Shown in pieces: positions 12,736-24,600 of a stretch of 64,000 nucleotides of DNA; within the stretch, counting starts at the first letter, position 1; each line of letters starts with the position of its first letter. Origin of the DNA: Gnetum montanum (lineage: Eukaryota; Streptophyta; Gnetopsida; Gnetales; Gnetaceae). The notes under the pieces are model-generated. The model had not been told where the DNA came from. It worked only from the letters and a program-made list of their open reading frames with translations, and made no database searches. The stretch is taken from assembly GCA_015680685.1 (NCBI GenBank), contig MNCI01010846.1:1-64000 (forward strand), in the 5' to 3' direction. The translations under genes were made by a program, and so were the position numbers.

Positions 12736-15700
12736 AAACATACATGTTAAGCTCCCAAGTCATTTCTCAAGAATCATGATGACTCCATAAGATCTTCACC
12801 ATGAAATTTTCTTTCTACACTATTGTTGCTCCATCGATTCCATGATCCTAATGGAATGCTTCACATATGAGGCATTAAACTAAAGCTATACGTTAGTCCA
12901 ATTGACAACATGCTTATCATCAAGGACATACTTCAGAAGCATGAAAACATAAAATATATGATGCATGCTCAAAAGCTATAGAGGTAAACTAACATGATAC
13001 ATCACATCTCCTATGTACTATAGAATATCAAACACCCAATGTAATAGGGTGGAAGCTTGTCTTTTCGATAGAAACATATTAAGCCCTTTAGTGAATAGAC
13101 ATGAATGAACATCTTGTCACTGATTACAAACTCAAGAGACCTTCTCCTACTATTTTTATCCTTCACTTGATAGTCCTAAGCTATTTTGAGCTACTCCCAA
13201 ATCTCTTTGACTTATTCTATTATGTTCATTACTATGTTCGAACTGATATGCTACCTACCCTCAATCACATCCAAGCACAAAGAAGTTCTACAAGGCCTAT
13301 CATACAAGAATTCATATGGTGCTATCTTCAAATTCACTTAATAACTATTATTATAGGCAAACTCTACCAATGACAATAAACTATCCTAACTGTCTAGAAA
13401 TTGCAAAGCAAAAAACCAAAGCATATCCTGCAATACTTGATTAATTATCTTAACCTACCTATCTATCTATGGATGATAATTTGAACTCAAGTTTAACCTA
13501 GTATCTAGGTTATCCATGAATGCATGTTAAAACTAAGAAGTGAGTTTGGCATTGTAATATGATACAATCTTGGTAGGAATATCATGTAGTTGAATGATCT
13601 CCAAAATGAACAACTATACAACAACCTTTGTGCTAGTTAAAGTTTGCATAGCTAGAAAATGAGTTGACTTGGGAAACAAGTCAATAACAACAAGGATAAC
13701 ATCCTTTTTACTCCTAGTGCAAGGTAAACCAGTAATGAAATGCATACCAAGCATCTCCCACTTCCACTCTAGGATAGTATGAGGGTATAACCAGCCACTT
13801 AGTCGTTGATGTTCAAGATTAACTATTGGTAGATTAAATGTCTACTTATGAATTTCTCAACCTAATTCTTCATGCCTAGCCACCAATACAACCTTTTCAG
13901 CATCTAGTGCATCTTGTTGCTACCTAGATGCATCTGAAGCCTAATGAGGTGTGCTTCCTCCAATAAATGTTTCTATAAGGAATCAAGCACATACACCTAA
14001 TCATTATGATAAAGGAACCCAAGCACATCCACCAACATTAAGTAATCACCAAACTACATAAGCTACTTACACAAAGGATCATGCTACTACTTCAAACAAA
14101 TCTTATCCAACACATTTGATTGGATTACTAGACTTTGTAACTTACTAGTTACATAGCTTAAGGCATCCACAACAACGTTAATTTTTCCTGTTTGATACTA
14201 GATGGTAAAATTGAAATGAGCCAGCAACTCAATCCATGATATTTAACACAGGTTTAGTTATGGATAATTCATTAAATATTGTAATTCCTTGTGATCTATC
14301 TAAATTGTCAATTGCTCACCAGATAGATAGTAGTGTAAAACCTTCAAAGCAAACACCACCACTCCCAACTCAAGATCATGCATGGAATAGCATGTCTCAT
14401 AAGGCTTCAGCTATTGTGAGATGTACACTATCATTTTTTCCTCTTGTATGCACACTCATAACCCTCTCATGATACATCAATGTCACATAATAAGGAAATT
14501 AGCAAAGTAGGTGAAATCAAAACAAGAGTCAAGATTAGTCTACTTTTAAGTTCATCAAAAATAGCCCAATAATGTAAATTTCATAAAAAAACCAACATCT
14601 TTCTACAACAATTTTGTGAGCAAAGTAATTGAGGAGAAATTCTTGATAAACCTCTTATAATAACCTGCCAATCCAAGAAAGCTGCAAACCTTTGCAACAT
14701 TCTTAGGAATAGGCCAATCCCAAATAGTTGATATTTTAGTGAGAGGAACCACTATACTAGCCTTCAAAACAACATGAAAATGAATATTTAAAGGCTTGGA
14801 TAAATAAATGATATTCCCTAAGCCTCCACAAAACCATCCTCAAATGTTGCTTATGCAACCTCTTTGATGAAGAGTACACTAAAATGTTATTGATGAACAT
14901 AATAAAAAATGGATCCAAGTATGGTCACATGACACTATTCATGAGTTGCATGAACACCACTAGAGCATTACTGAGTCCAAATGATAAAACTATGAACTCA
15001 TAATGTCCATATTATATCTTAAAGGTTGTTTTTGAGACATCCTTCTCTATAATGCACACTTGATAGTGCCATAACTTCATACTGACATTTGAGAACACCC
15101 AAGTTTCTCTCAACTAATCAAACAATCATTTATACAAGGTAATGGTTGTTATCCTTTGCCAACTTGCTAAGAACTTGCATCGCCTAGACACTTTGAAGAG
15201 TTGAAGCTCTTGTGGCTCGGATGACCATAGTTATAGCAATTGTGACAATCCTTGCAAATGTGTCCAACTCCATCACAAGCATGATAAGTAATGGATCCAC
15301 AAGTGACCCCACCATCTGTTGACTATTACTATTGTTACCCATTGAAATTAGAACCAAGGGTCAACTTACACTCACTAGACTTTCCAAGAGAGGGCTAACT
15401 CCTCTTTTTAGAGTAATCACAATGCACTGCATCCACGAATTGAATGCACTTCAAGTCCAATGCATGTACACATGCATGCTCATACATCTAAAGATGGAGA
15501 GGGATCAAATAATCCTTGATGGAGTCAAGAAGACCACAAAAAAATTGGTTGATCATAATCCTCTCATTTGAATGTATGTGAGACACATACATACTTAACA
15601 ACAAGAACTTGCAATCGTACTCAATGATGGTCCAACTACCTTGGTAGAGATGATAAAACTTATTTGCCTTTACCTCTACATACTTTGAGGGAATGTAATG

Positions 15701-16275
15701 TACATTGAAGGAGTTAAGGAAGTCAATCCAATGGACATCAAACTCATCCCATTAATACAACTTCTTGTGATTAGCAACTCAACAACTAGTAGAATCCTTA
15801 AACTGATGAGTGACTAATTTGATTTGCTATACAACAGAGTAACTCATCAATTTAAAGATCTTGGTAACCTCCTCAAGACACACCATGGTGGTAGTAGGGT
15901 CCTCCTCGCCCTAAAAGATAGTCAATTCCAACTTATGGAATTACTTCATTAGTCATTTATCACCACTAACACCATTCCTTGAAGTAACGAGCATTAATAA
16001 TGAACTCAAGTTCTTCTCCATGCGGTAATAGAGGAATTGAAACAAATAGTAGTTGATATCTATTTGATTGATCTCTTAATTCGATGTAGGAGTAGAAGCA
16101 AGAGTAGCAAGCTTCTCATATAGATCCATCACTAGCTCCCTTGTTTGATCTAGAATGGGATTAGTTGTCAATGTTGGATTACTATGCCCAATGTTCAGCC
16201 TTCAACCACAACCATGTCCACTGCTAGGTCCTATAAGAGTTGGACAAAAAAAAACACATAATAAGGAAATTAGCA
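12736..16275 (-). pseudogene. Gypsy element 2: gag, RT, RNase H, integrase and chromodomain, decayed
   Basis: All on the minus strand, in gypsy order from high to low coordinate. Gag remnants run about 15330-16150. A zinc knuckle (about 15190-15280) reads CHNCYNYGHPSHKSF. RT (14600-15060) reads YEFIVLSFGLSNALVVFMQL, with the catalytic box decayed to FINNILVYS, then [20 protein letters not shown]. RNase H (14130-14530) reads SISQ-type sequence and WIELLAHFNFTI...DALS. The integrase core (13540-13780) reads WEMLGMHFITGLPCTRSKKD and LFILEIIQLHDIPTKIVS. A chromodomain-like end (about 12740-12800) reads MVKILWSHHDS then EMTWELN. Frameshifts and stops occur throughout, and both catalytic Asp of the RT box are lost. 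Confidence 0.85.
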
Positions 16276-16278
16276 AAG
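16255..16278. repeat. 24-bp word shared with 14484-14507
   Basis: CACATAATAAGGAAATTAGC plus four more identical bases occurs here in the leader of gypsy element 2 and again at 14484-14507 inside its RNase H region; a third near-copy begins at 17082. Exact sharing of this length between leader and coding sequence is unexpected and may mark a rearrangement. Confidence 0.5.
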
Positions 16279-16298
16279 CTTTCTTTTTGATAACAACT

Positions 16299-16606
16299 TG
16301 TAGCACCCTTCTTCCTAGCCTTAGGTCGAAGAACATTACATTGGGTATAGAATTTTTAATGAATGATTAGCCATGTCAAACTAAATGAAACATCAAATTG
16401 AACTATGTAGTGAAAGGAAATGAAAAGAAAAACCTATGGTGAAGCCATAACCAAAGGACAACAAGAAACTAGAAAAGCAAAAGAATGTAGATATTTAATC
16501 ACTTATAATATGAACATATAATCTAAAGCTAACAAAGGAAGAAATATCATAATTTAAAAATCTAAATAAAGAGTTAATAATACTAACATTGTGAATGATA
16601 AATCTG
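16299..16606 (-). repeat. LTR family A, copy 2 (interrupted at an N)
   Basis: Starts TGTAGCACCC and matches the 17124 copy closely up to the N at 16607. On its left, at 16284-16298, the minus strand carries a decayed primer binding site (TTGTTATCAAAAAG). The expected continuation of the LTR is not to the right but is found reverse-complemented in 16608-17080. Confidence 0.8.
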
Positions 16607-16607
16607 N

Positions 16608-17080
16608 AGGTGATTGATATCTTTGCTATATTGGAGATCTTGTATTTTAATATTTTTCTAGCCTAAGACATATTTGAGTTATCTATGTATTAGATCTCTT
16701 TATCATTCTCATTTAGACATTATCTCTCTACATTTCATATTTTGGATTATGCATATTGTTGGCTAGACCTATATGTTCATGTTAGATATTTATGAGAATT
16801 TCATATTTCTAGATTTATCATTCACAATGTTAGTATTATTAACTCTTTATTTAGATTTTTAAATTATGATATTTCTTCCTTTGTTAGCTTTAGATTATAT
16901 GTTCATATTATAAGTGATTAAATATCTACATTCTTTTGCTTTTCTAGTTTCTTGTTGTCCTTTGGTTATGGCTTCACCATAGGTTTTTCTTTTCATTTCC
17001 TTTCACTACATAGTTCAATTTGATGTTTCATTTAGTTTGACATGGCTAATCATTCATTAAAAATTCTATACCCAATGTAA
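16608..17080 (+). repeat. Inverted LTR block bounded by two single-N gaps
   Basis: The reverse complement of 16810-17080 is essentially identical to 16336-16606, and 16608-16809 is the continuation that the LTR copy at 16299 lacks. The block starts and stops exactly at the Ns (16607 and 17081). Read as sequence it is a near-perfect 270-bp inverted repeat. The simplest reading is a contig placed in the wrong orientation or an overlapping contig placed twice. Confidence 0.85.
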
Positions 17081-17107
17081 NCATAATAAGGAAATCAGCA
17101 AAGCCTA

Positions 17108-17120
17108 CTCTCTGATACCA
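17108..17120 (-). other. tRNA-iMet primer binding site next to LTR A copy 3
   Basis: The minus strand reads TGGTATCAGAGAG two bases inside the LTR end GGGTGTTACA. This is a near-perfect plant initiator-Met primer site and fixes the orientation of the adjacent LTR (17124-20292) as a 5' LTR on the minus strand. Confidence 0.8.
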
Positions 17121-17123
17121 ACT

Positions 17124-20100
17124 TGTAACACCCTTCTTCCTAACCTTGGGTCGAAGGACATTACATTGGGTATAGAATTCTTAACGAATGATTAGCCATG
17201 TCAAATGAAACAAAACATCAAATCGAACTATGCAGTGAAAGGAAATTAAAAGAAAAACCTATGGTGAAGCCATAACCAAAGGACAAGAAGAAACTAGAAA
17301 AGTAGAAGAAAAGAATGTAGATATTTAATCACTTATAATATGAACATACAATCTAAAGTTGACAAAGGAAGAAATATCATAAGTTAAAAATATAAATAAA
17401 GAGTTAATAATACTAACATTATGAATGATAAATCTACAAATATGAAATTCTCATAAATATCTAACATGAACATATAGGTCTAGCCAACAATATCCATAAT
17501 CCAAAATATGAAATGTAGAGAGATAATTTCTAAATGAGAATGATAAAAAGATCTAATACATAGATAACTCAGCTATGCCTTAGGCTAGAAAAATATTTAA
17601 AAATGAGATCTCTAATATAGTAATGCCATCAATCGCCTTCGTACTCCACCTAGTTTTGACAACCTATAACAAAAGAAAATATTAGTATAAAACTAAGGGG
17701 GGAACCTTGACCCCTCTTCTAAATGATGGGTGGACATATCTTATGGTGGCTAGGTGAGGCATGGTTGACATGCAAAACATGTTAGCATGCATATGCAAAC
17801 CAAGCATCCAAGAGTGCACAATCATGACAATCCAAAACTAAACATTCCTAACTCAAATGATTTTCCACTCAACACATCAACCTGTAAACAATGAGATTAG
17901 CACACATCACACTTAATGTTAATATGTAATAAAGTTGACATGTGTACTCAATCATTATAAAATGTCAAACTAATACCAAACCAAATATTAAACTACCATG
18001 CGCATGGATTTATTATTAGTCTCAACAACGAAGGATGTCACCTAGGGCTCACCCAATCATTCCAAACTACTAGTGTTAGAAGTTTTACCTAGGATTCACT
18101 CTTAACATTTTGGAGGCAACAAACAAGAAGATCATTAAGGCATAGAATCACCATCTCGTGTAGAATGGGGCATACAACAAAAGCCACATTGATGCATAAC
18201 AATAGAGGTTAATCATTAAACATCTCTAGGGGTCCATCTTCAATCAACCATACAACTCGGTGCTAGCCCTAACATGTAAACACCCAACAAATATCCAAAA
18301 CATGACAAAGCAAACATTGATGGTGGGGGGCTATAATAAAAAATAATTGAGTTTAATGAACCAAAAGTATCTCACAAATGGTACCAAAGTAATTTGGATA
18401 GCTCAAAAAGATTAATCCACAGATGTGTTGAACTGAGTTTCAACAACATTAGGAGACTAAGATCATCATCAATAGAAATCATGAACTATTAAAGGTGGTA
18501 ACAAACAACACAAACTTTACCAAATAAGCATGTACTAACACTTGAGGACTTCTTGAATAATTCAAGAGTTTAAATGGAAATGAATGGATTCAAGATAGAT
18601 CAGGAATTTTACATGAGAAATAAGACCAATTTTGAAGGCATATCAAAGGTCTAGGCTTAAGAAAGACATCTTGTATGTATGAAGACATCTTGAAAAAGAC
18701 ATCTTTCTCCCTAATGAGATGTTCTTCAGGGGACAAGACATCTTGTGGTCTAGATAGACATCTTTCATTCCAATAAGACATGTTGTCAACTAGGAAGACA
18801 TCTTTATGAGATTTTTGACATGTAGGAAAGATGTATTTTTAACTTCAAAGATATCTTGTCTAAGTAGAACAAGAGCCAAAATAGTTGAGAAAGCCCACAA
18901 TAAATGATATACATCAAGGACACTAAGAACAATAAAAATGTGAGATCCAACAAGCATGGAAGCATAACAAAGGAAGGGAAAAGAGGCTAACAAAATAGCA
19001 ACACCATCATAGGAATTTGGTTCTCTTAAATTGTCAAAACCACAAGCACAACAAAGGGATTTTTGTAGATAGATGAAAATCACAGATTCAATATTGAAGC
19101 AACATAACCACAAATCAAGGCTATGCATGCAAGGACTAAAATCCAAATCCCAAATCTAAGATGAGAAAATGATACACTCATATCCACAATCCAAATTCGT
19201 GTTATGCTAAAATGAAATACCAACAATTGCAATAAGATGACAAGTTAAAGAAAACACAAATTGCTACTATTCATCTATAACAACAAAACTCAATTTCCAT
19301 AATATTGTTGACAGAGTTTGCTCATAAAACCCATACTCAAAAGTTATAGAAACAATGATAATAGTTGACATTAAAGTAATAAATCTAATCACATAATTTG
19401 CATATCTACTTAAACAAGGGAATACCCAAAATCTAATAAAATTCTACACAAATTCATGAAATTAATTTTACAAAACCCATCCCACGTAGAAGTACACAAA
19501 ACCTTGCAAATATCACAAATGGAAAAGAGGTCAAAGTTACTTGCAAGAATTAAGTGCAAGGAAAATCTACATAAAAGATTGTAGCATTATGTTGATGGCA
19601 CAAACCAAACTAGAAATCTCCAACACCACGACAAGCTCCAAATTTCAACAACGCCTCTTCTACTCGCATGCAAAATGTCAAGGTGCCTAGAATGTAGGAG
19701 TAGTGGAAGTTTTAATGAGAGTGCCAAATATCATATAGAGGGAAATCATGCCAACTACTATAATAGGAGTTTGACTAAGAGAATCATTCCACCAAGGGTG
19801 TGACAACTCATGTAATTTTCTCACTCACTTATTCTCCACTATGACATGTTCCAATAATGCATTGAGATAAAATATCCCATACTAATAACATTATTAATTA
19901 AAATAACTAAATAAATATAATAATTTTAATTGAACTAAATATATAAAATAACCAGCTTATACACATAATATTCCATACAAAATTACTAGTGTTAAACCAT
20001 GTCATGTTCCCACCTCAACCTCTATAAAATCCTACCACATTCATTAATCAAGTTAGTGCACATCTGTTGTATAAAAATAAATAAATAATAAATATCAAAA

Positions 20101-20292
20101 GAAATACTTAATTTACTTAACACATGCATACCACTAAAACTCATAAAGCAAGAAATATCAAAATGCATTAAATATAAAATTTACTAAGCTAGAGTCTAAC
20201 TAACAAGCATAACACACCCATGCATCACCAAAAGCCAACATCCCAAGGATTAAAGTAGACTAATGAAGCATCCAAAACCATGGGGTATTGCA
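17124..20292 (-). repeat. Long LTR of family A (about 3.2 kb), probable copy 3
   Basis: The left edge is TGTAACACCC. The first imperfect counterpart on the right is GGGGTATTGCA ending at 20292, so the pair forms LTR-type inverted ends (TGTAACACCC against a decayed GGGTGTTACA). The first 510 bp match the other family A copies. The rest is AT-rich and non-coding; the longest open frame (18790-19146, 118 codons) matches nothing I know. A 20-bp-phased array of GACATC cores lies at 18663-18857. The right boundary rests only on the terminal motif, so it is less certain than the left. Confidence 0.55.
18663..18857. repeat. Phased array of AAGACATCTT cores in LTR A
   Basis: AAGACATCTT or close variants begin at 18663, 18682, 18696, 18735, 18755, 18775 and 18795, with a further AAGATATCTT at 18848. 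Four successive copies are exactly 20 bp apart. The core is what AAGACGTCTT, a palindrome, becomes after one CpG-to-CpA change. The spacing matches the GACGTC arrays in the LTRs at 44 and 49 kb. Confidence 0.75.
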
Positions 20293-20444
20293 CATTTCTA
20301 CTTTAATGCATCTAATTGTACGCCTTGCTCTAAAGAGAAGGGTAGTGGCAAAAGCGAAGAGGCAAAACCTCTCTAATAAGCTTATAGATCCTTATGATAA
20401 GGTTTACAAGGGAATTAGGACCATGTAGTTCTATTTGTGATGGT
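20293..20444. other. Short AT-rich spacer
   Basis: Between the apparent LTR end and a dispersed repeat. No gene or structure seen. Confidence 0.4.
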
Positions 20445-20880
20445 CACTAGTTTAGCTATATATTTATGATATATATCTATTATTTGGTTGAGAGAATCTT
20501 TTATATTTTTGAAATTAATGAATTCATATTTTCACATTAAAAATAAAAATCAAAAGTAGTGTACATTATTCAATGATAATTCTCATGTAAAAGTGCATCT
20601 CTTCACCCAAGTTTATGATAAAAAATTTGTACTTCTAGGAACAAAGTCTAGGTAGTAGTTGGCCTCTCAAAAAACTCTTAACCAAAATAATAATTTCTAT
20701 AAAGAAATTCATCTCTAAGCCATAAATCTCTTGCTTACCTATTTGGATGAAAGAAAAAAAATTGTGACAAGGAGAGCTTCCTCACCACTATGATAATAAA
20801 ATTATTTTACCATAACCTAGGAGGACTCTCTTGGACCAAGCACCTCTTAGCCAAAAAGATAGCATGGAATTAATGAAGAT
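20445..20880. repeat. Dispersed repeat, copy 1 (partner 51037-51390)
   Basis: TAGCTATATATTTATGATAT and the following TATTATTTGG segment recur at 51044, and the order of later blocks (CATCTCTT, GAGAGCT, ATAATAAAAT, GGACTCTCTTGGAC, CTTAGCCAAAA) is kept in both copies. No protein or terminal motif is recognised. One copy lies upstream of the PUS3-like gene, the other in its intron 5. Confidence 0.7.
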
Positions 20881-21309
20881 CTCCACATTTTTCCACCGCT
20901 CTTCTAAAAGAAAACAACCTTTAATCCACCAACAATGCATGTTTTCCTACATAACTTAGTTATATACTTTTAACCCTAGTGAAAGATAATCATGCTCAGA
21001 GCCTTTGGCTTCCTTAACTTTGCCATGTTTCCATCCTAACAAGTCCTTTATCTTTACCATGTTTCCTTCCTAACAAGCTCCTTGGTGTTTGCAACTAGAC
21101 CATCGTTCTTTATGTGTTTCCTTGTCTTGTTACCCACATTACAATGACCTCTATAAAGATAGGTTTTTTGTCTGAAATATACTTTTTACTAGCACAGTAG
21201 GCTTGAGGCCTGAATTTGGTGCATGCAATATTTATTTGTCTGTTAATATAAATCGATTTTTTGAGTTCTCTTCTTGAATAAGAAGGTTTTTTCTTTTTAA
21301 ATATAAATT
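20881..21309. other. Upstream flank of the PUS3-like gene
   Basis: AT-rich, with no coding match. It ends in the TATA element at 21310. A near-duplicate phrase about the failing of Mg-like spacing is not seen; the only internal repetition is CATGTTTCC(A/T)TCCTAACAAG at about 21024 and 21058. Confidence 0.3.
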
Positions 21310-21320
21310 TATAAAAGAGA
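21310..21320 (+). promoter_or_regulatory. TATA box upstream of the PUS3-like gene
   Basis: TATAAAAGAGA, about 290 bp before the start codon on the same strand. Plant genes typically start transcription about 30 bp downstream, which would give a 5' UTR of roughly 260 nt. The following 280 bp are richer in CpG (CGCGG, ACGCGG, ACCGG, TCGGCACGGGG) than the surrounding repeats, as expected for an unmethylated gene start. Confidence 0.5.
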
Positions 21321-21603
21321 GACAAGGAAAAATAAATACATAAATAGATAGCGAAATATTGGCGAGGACTCCAAAACACCCCAATTTAGCCGAGATGTTT
21401 CAAGATGTGCTCTACGAAATCAGCTTGGTACGGGAGACACCTGCTCAAAGCTTATGTATATACGCGGTAGAATGAACCTTCAGAGCGGTAATAGCATATT
21501 TTGGACGCGGTTTTTGAACAGCATTCATAAACACCGGATTTGAATCCGTTATAAGCAAGGTCGGCACGGGGATTATTGCGTTTAAGCATAATATTTGAAT
21601 AAA

Positions 21604-21690
21604 ATGGATACAGCTGAAGACTTGGAGTCTGCGAAGCAGCTTATCAAGGACCTCCAGCTTGAAATGGATTCCCTTCGTAATCGCATCCAG
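21604..21690 (+). CDS. PUS3: PUS3-like exon 1 (coding part)
   Basis: Twenty-nine codons from the first ATG after an in-frame TAA at 21589. It ends ATCCAG before a GTTATT donor, which is weak for a plant 5' splice site. It encodes an amphipathic helix (LESAKQLIKDLQLEMDSLRN) typical of a coiled coil. Intron 1 is only 83 nt. Confidence 0.8.
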
Positions 21691-24600
21691 GTTATTTTGC
21701 ATACTCTTTTTGTTAACAGTTTGATGATATTTTTCCTTCTGCACTAATAAATTATACTTCTGTAAATATGCAGTCTCTCGAGGTTGAAAATGCATGCTTA
21801 AAGGAACAGCTGAAGAGCAGCAATAACGTAAGTCGTTAACTTCTAGTGCTTTGTCTGATGCTGTGTCACTGGACCGTTGTATGCTTTTTCTTCACCAAAT
21901 TTTTATGAGAAGGAATGTGTGGATACGTTGACATCGGTTAGCTCCGCTTTTTGATGTTAACATGAGCTTATACTGTCTTATAGGCGGGAACGCGTGATGG
22001 AATTAAGATTTTTGTGTCTTTGACATCCATTTCTAATATACTGTAGAATGACCTTGCAAAAACATTTTGTATTGACTGGTCTCTAATATTAGAGCTTTAA
22101 TTTTTATATACCATTGAAAGTTGAGCAGGATGGTACAGCTTTTTAACATATCATTTGTTTGGATGTTTTTAACTTCTTATTGAAATCAATGGTGGAAATG
22201 TTGAACCTGAAGTTCAGCTTGAAGGAATAAAGCGGAGCCCAAAAGCTGACAAGCATAAGACAAAGATATCGAAAGGTAAATTTTCAGTCCTGATATATTA
22301 TATTTAGGGCTTATAAAACATTTAGAAGCCAGTAAGTAGCTATACCAAATTATATAGTCATAGAAGTTGTACCGTTGTATTGGAAAGAAAATAGTACTAT
22401 ACTTTTCAGTGTAGCAACATGTTATTCTTGTCGTCTTGTGGAACGACCTTCTTTTTTCATTTTTTTATTCTTTGATAATTTTATCTTTTGTATGTCTAGT
22501 GTAGGCAGTGAAATGTTTCCAGTTAAATTTGCAAATTTCTGTTGGGTACAAAAGAATGAATGTGCTGCATGAAACATTATTTCCTGACAACGTGTGAAAA
22601 GTTAGTAAAACAACATTCAAAATATATTTTGACCAATAAATTGATAATTTGACTTGTCATAGTATTAGTTGAGATAATGAGGATTCTAGTTTTGAATCTC
22701 TCTTTCCTCATTATCATAATCCTAACCTTGTCTCATAATCCTAACCTTGTCTCAAGTATATTGTGTCAGCTGCGTGAGTTTTTTTTCCTTGATATTAATA
22801 TGTTTAGATTTCTTGTGCAACACATGTTCCTTTGAGAGCATGATGGCAATGGTATTAGCATATGATAAGTCAATGGGCAGCTCCAGTTTGAATTGTAACC
22901 GTTCAAATAACTTCTTGAGCCAAAGTATGTGTTGAACACTGTTAACCATGGCAATAAACTTTGCTTCACATGATGACAAGGTGATGACACTTTATTTCTT
23001 TGATTTCCAGTAGATTGGGTTTGAGCTATGGAAGATCATAACCTCAGATGTAGATTTTCTTTCCTCTTGGTCTCCAGCCCAATCAACATTGTTGTAAGCA
23101 TGAACCTTGTTTTCTCTTTTGACATAGTATAGGCCATGACTAATTGTTAATTTATACAGTGCAAAACATATTTTAGAGCACTCATGTAGCACTGTCTTGG
23201 TTCTTGCATAAATTTGGTTATGTTTGGCATAGCAACCTTAATGAGCCAATAATGCTTCTGTAGTTGCTTGCACCTACAAATGGTGTTGTAGCATTTCTTG
23301 TCAATTTTAGGTTCTCATACAGTGGAGAGATGCTGATTTGGTTTTTTCTAGCATATACGTCTCAATGATGGCTTTAGTAATTTTGGATTGGTGAATTTCC
23401 AGCCTTCCTTCAACCTGATCAACATGGACACCTTAAAAATATATATATATATACTTCAACAGGCCTATGTCCTTCATTTCAAATTCAGTCTGCATGTCTT
23501 TTTTGAACTTTAAAATCAATTTCTCATCAGTGACCATGAATTCTAAGTCATCCGCATAAAAGTGAGATCATGATGAAGTCTTCTCCAATGTGCTTGTAGT
23601 ATGGGATTGGCTCAAATGGACATGACTTGTAAATTTTCTTGATTAGGGATTCATTTATGCGATGATATCAAGCTCTTGGAGCTTGTATAGGCCTTGCAAT
23701 GCTTTCTTTAACTTGCAAACTTTGTTGAAGCCTTGAGGTTGGAAGACATAAACTTCATCTTCTAGGTTGCCATTAAGAAATGCTAAATTGACATCCATTT
23801 GGCGTAATTTCAGACCTAAATGAGCAGCAAGTGACATCATTAATTTAATTGTTTCAAATTTGGCCATTGATGTAGGAAGTTCCTCATAATCAATGTGTTT
23901 TGTTTTCTGTTGAACTCTTTAGCAACAAGTCATGCTTTGTGTGTGCTAACTTTGTCTTTTTCATTGAATTTATCTTGAATACCCACTTGCAATCAAGGAT
24001 ATTCTTGCCTTTGGGTCTATCTACTAGTTCCATGTATTGATTTTGACAATAGCATCATACTCCTTTTTCATGGCTTCTAACCAAATCTTTGATTTGCCTC
24101 ATCAATGGTTTGAGGCACATTGGACAATGCTGAATAAGCAATATGGCTTGTAACTTGTCATCTAGCCAGTCTTTTCTCAAAATTGGAATCTAGGATTTGC
24201 TCTTTTGGATGGTCTTTACTTGCCCAAGGTCTTTGATTATATAATGTTTTTGATTTTTGTCTTGATTTATGACTGGCATTTTTGTGAAAATGCTCCAAAC
24301 CCACCTTGACTTCTTCAATTTTCACACCTCTTGTTGAGTACCACATTTGTTCAGTTGGATCAAAGCGTTTATAGCCACTAGTTTTGTTGTCAAAACCTAG
24401 GAAAATAGGAGTAGATTAAATCACTAGCGATCTCTCTTGACCTGGTGTTATAACTGGCGTTCTTATGGTGGCAGTGGCGGGACTACTGATCTTGTTTAAA
24501 ATCTATTGCAAAAGATAAATTGCCATAACGGTCTTGTAATAGAGTATTGAATTTATAAAATGCAGGTTAAATATTTTTCCTTTACAAATTTTTTTTGACG

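Noticed and set aside
18790-19146. 118-codon open frame on the minus strand with hydrophobic stretches
   Set aside because: It lies inside the long AT-rich LTR A, runs partly through the phased repeat array and matches no family I know; a chance frame is more likely than a gene.
21445-21795. 116-codon open frame on the minus strand
   Set aside because: It is antisense to the promoter and first exons of the PUS3-like gene, which are supported by splice sites, phase and protein homology.
22125-22150. A GCAG acceptor near 22133 as the start of exon 3
   Set aside because: The frame set by exon 2 meets a stop within five codons of that site.
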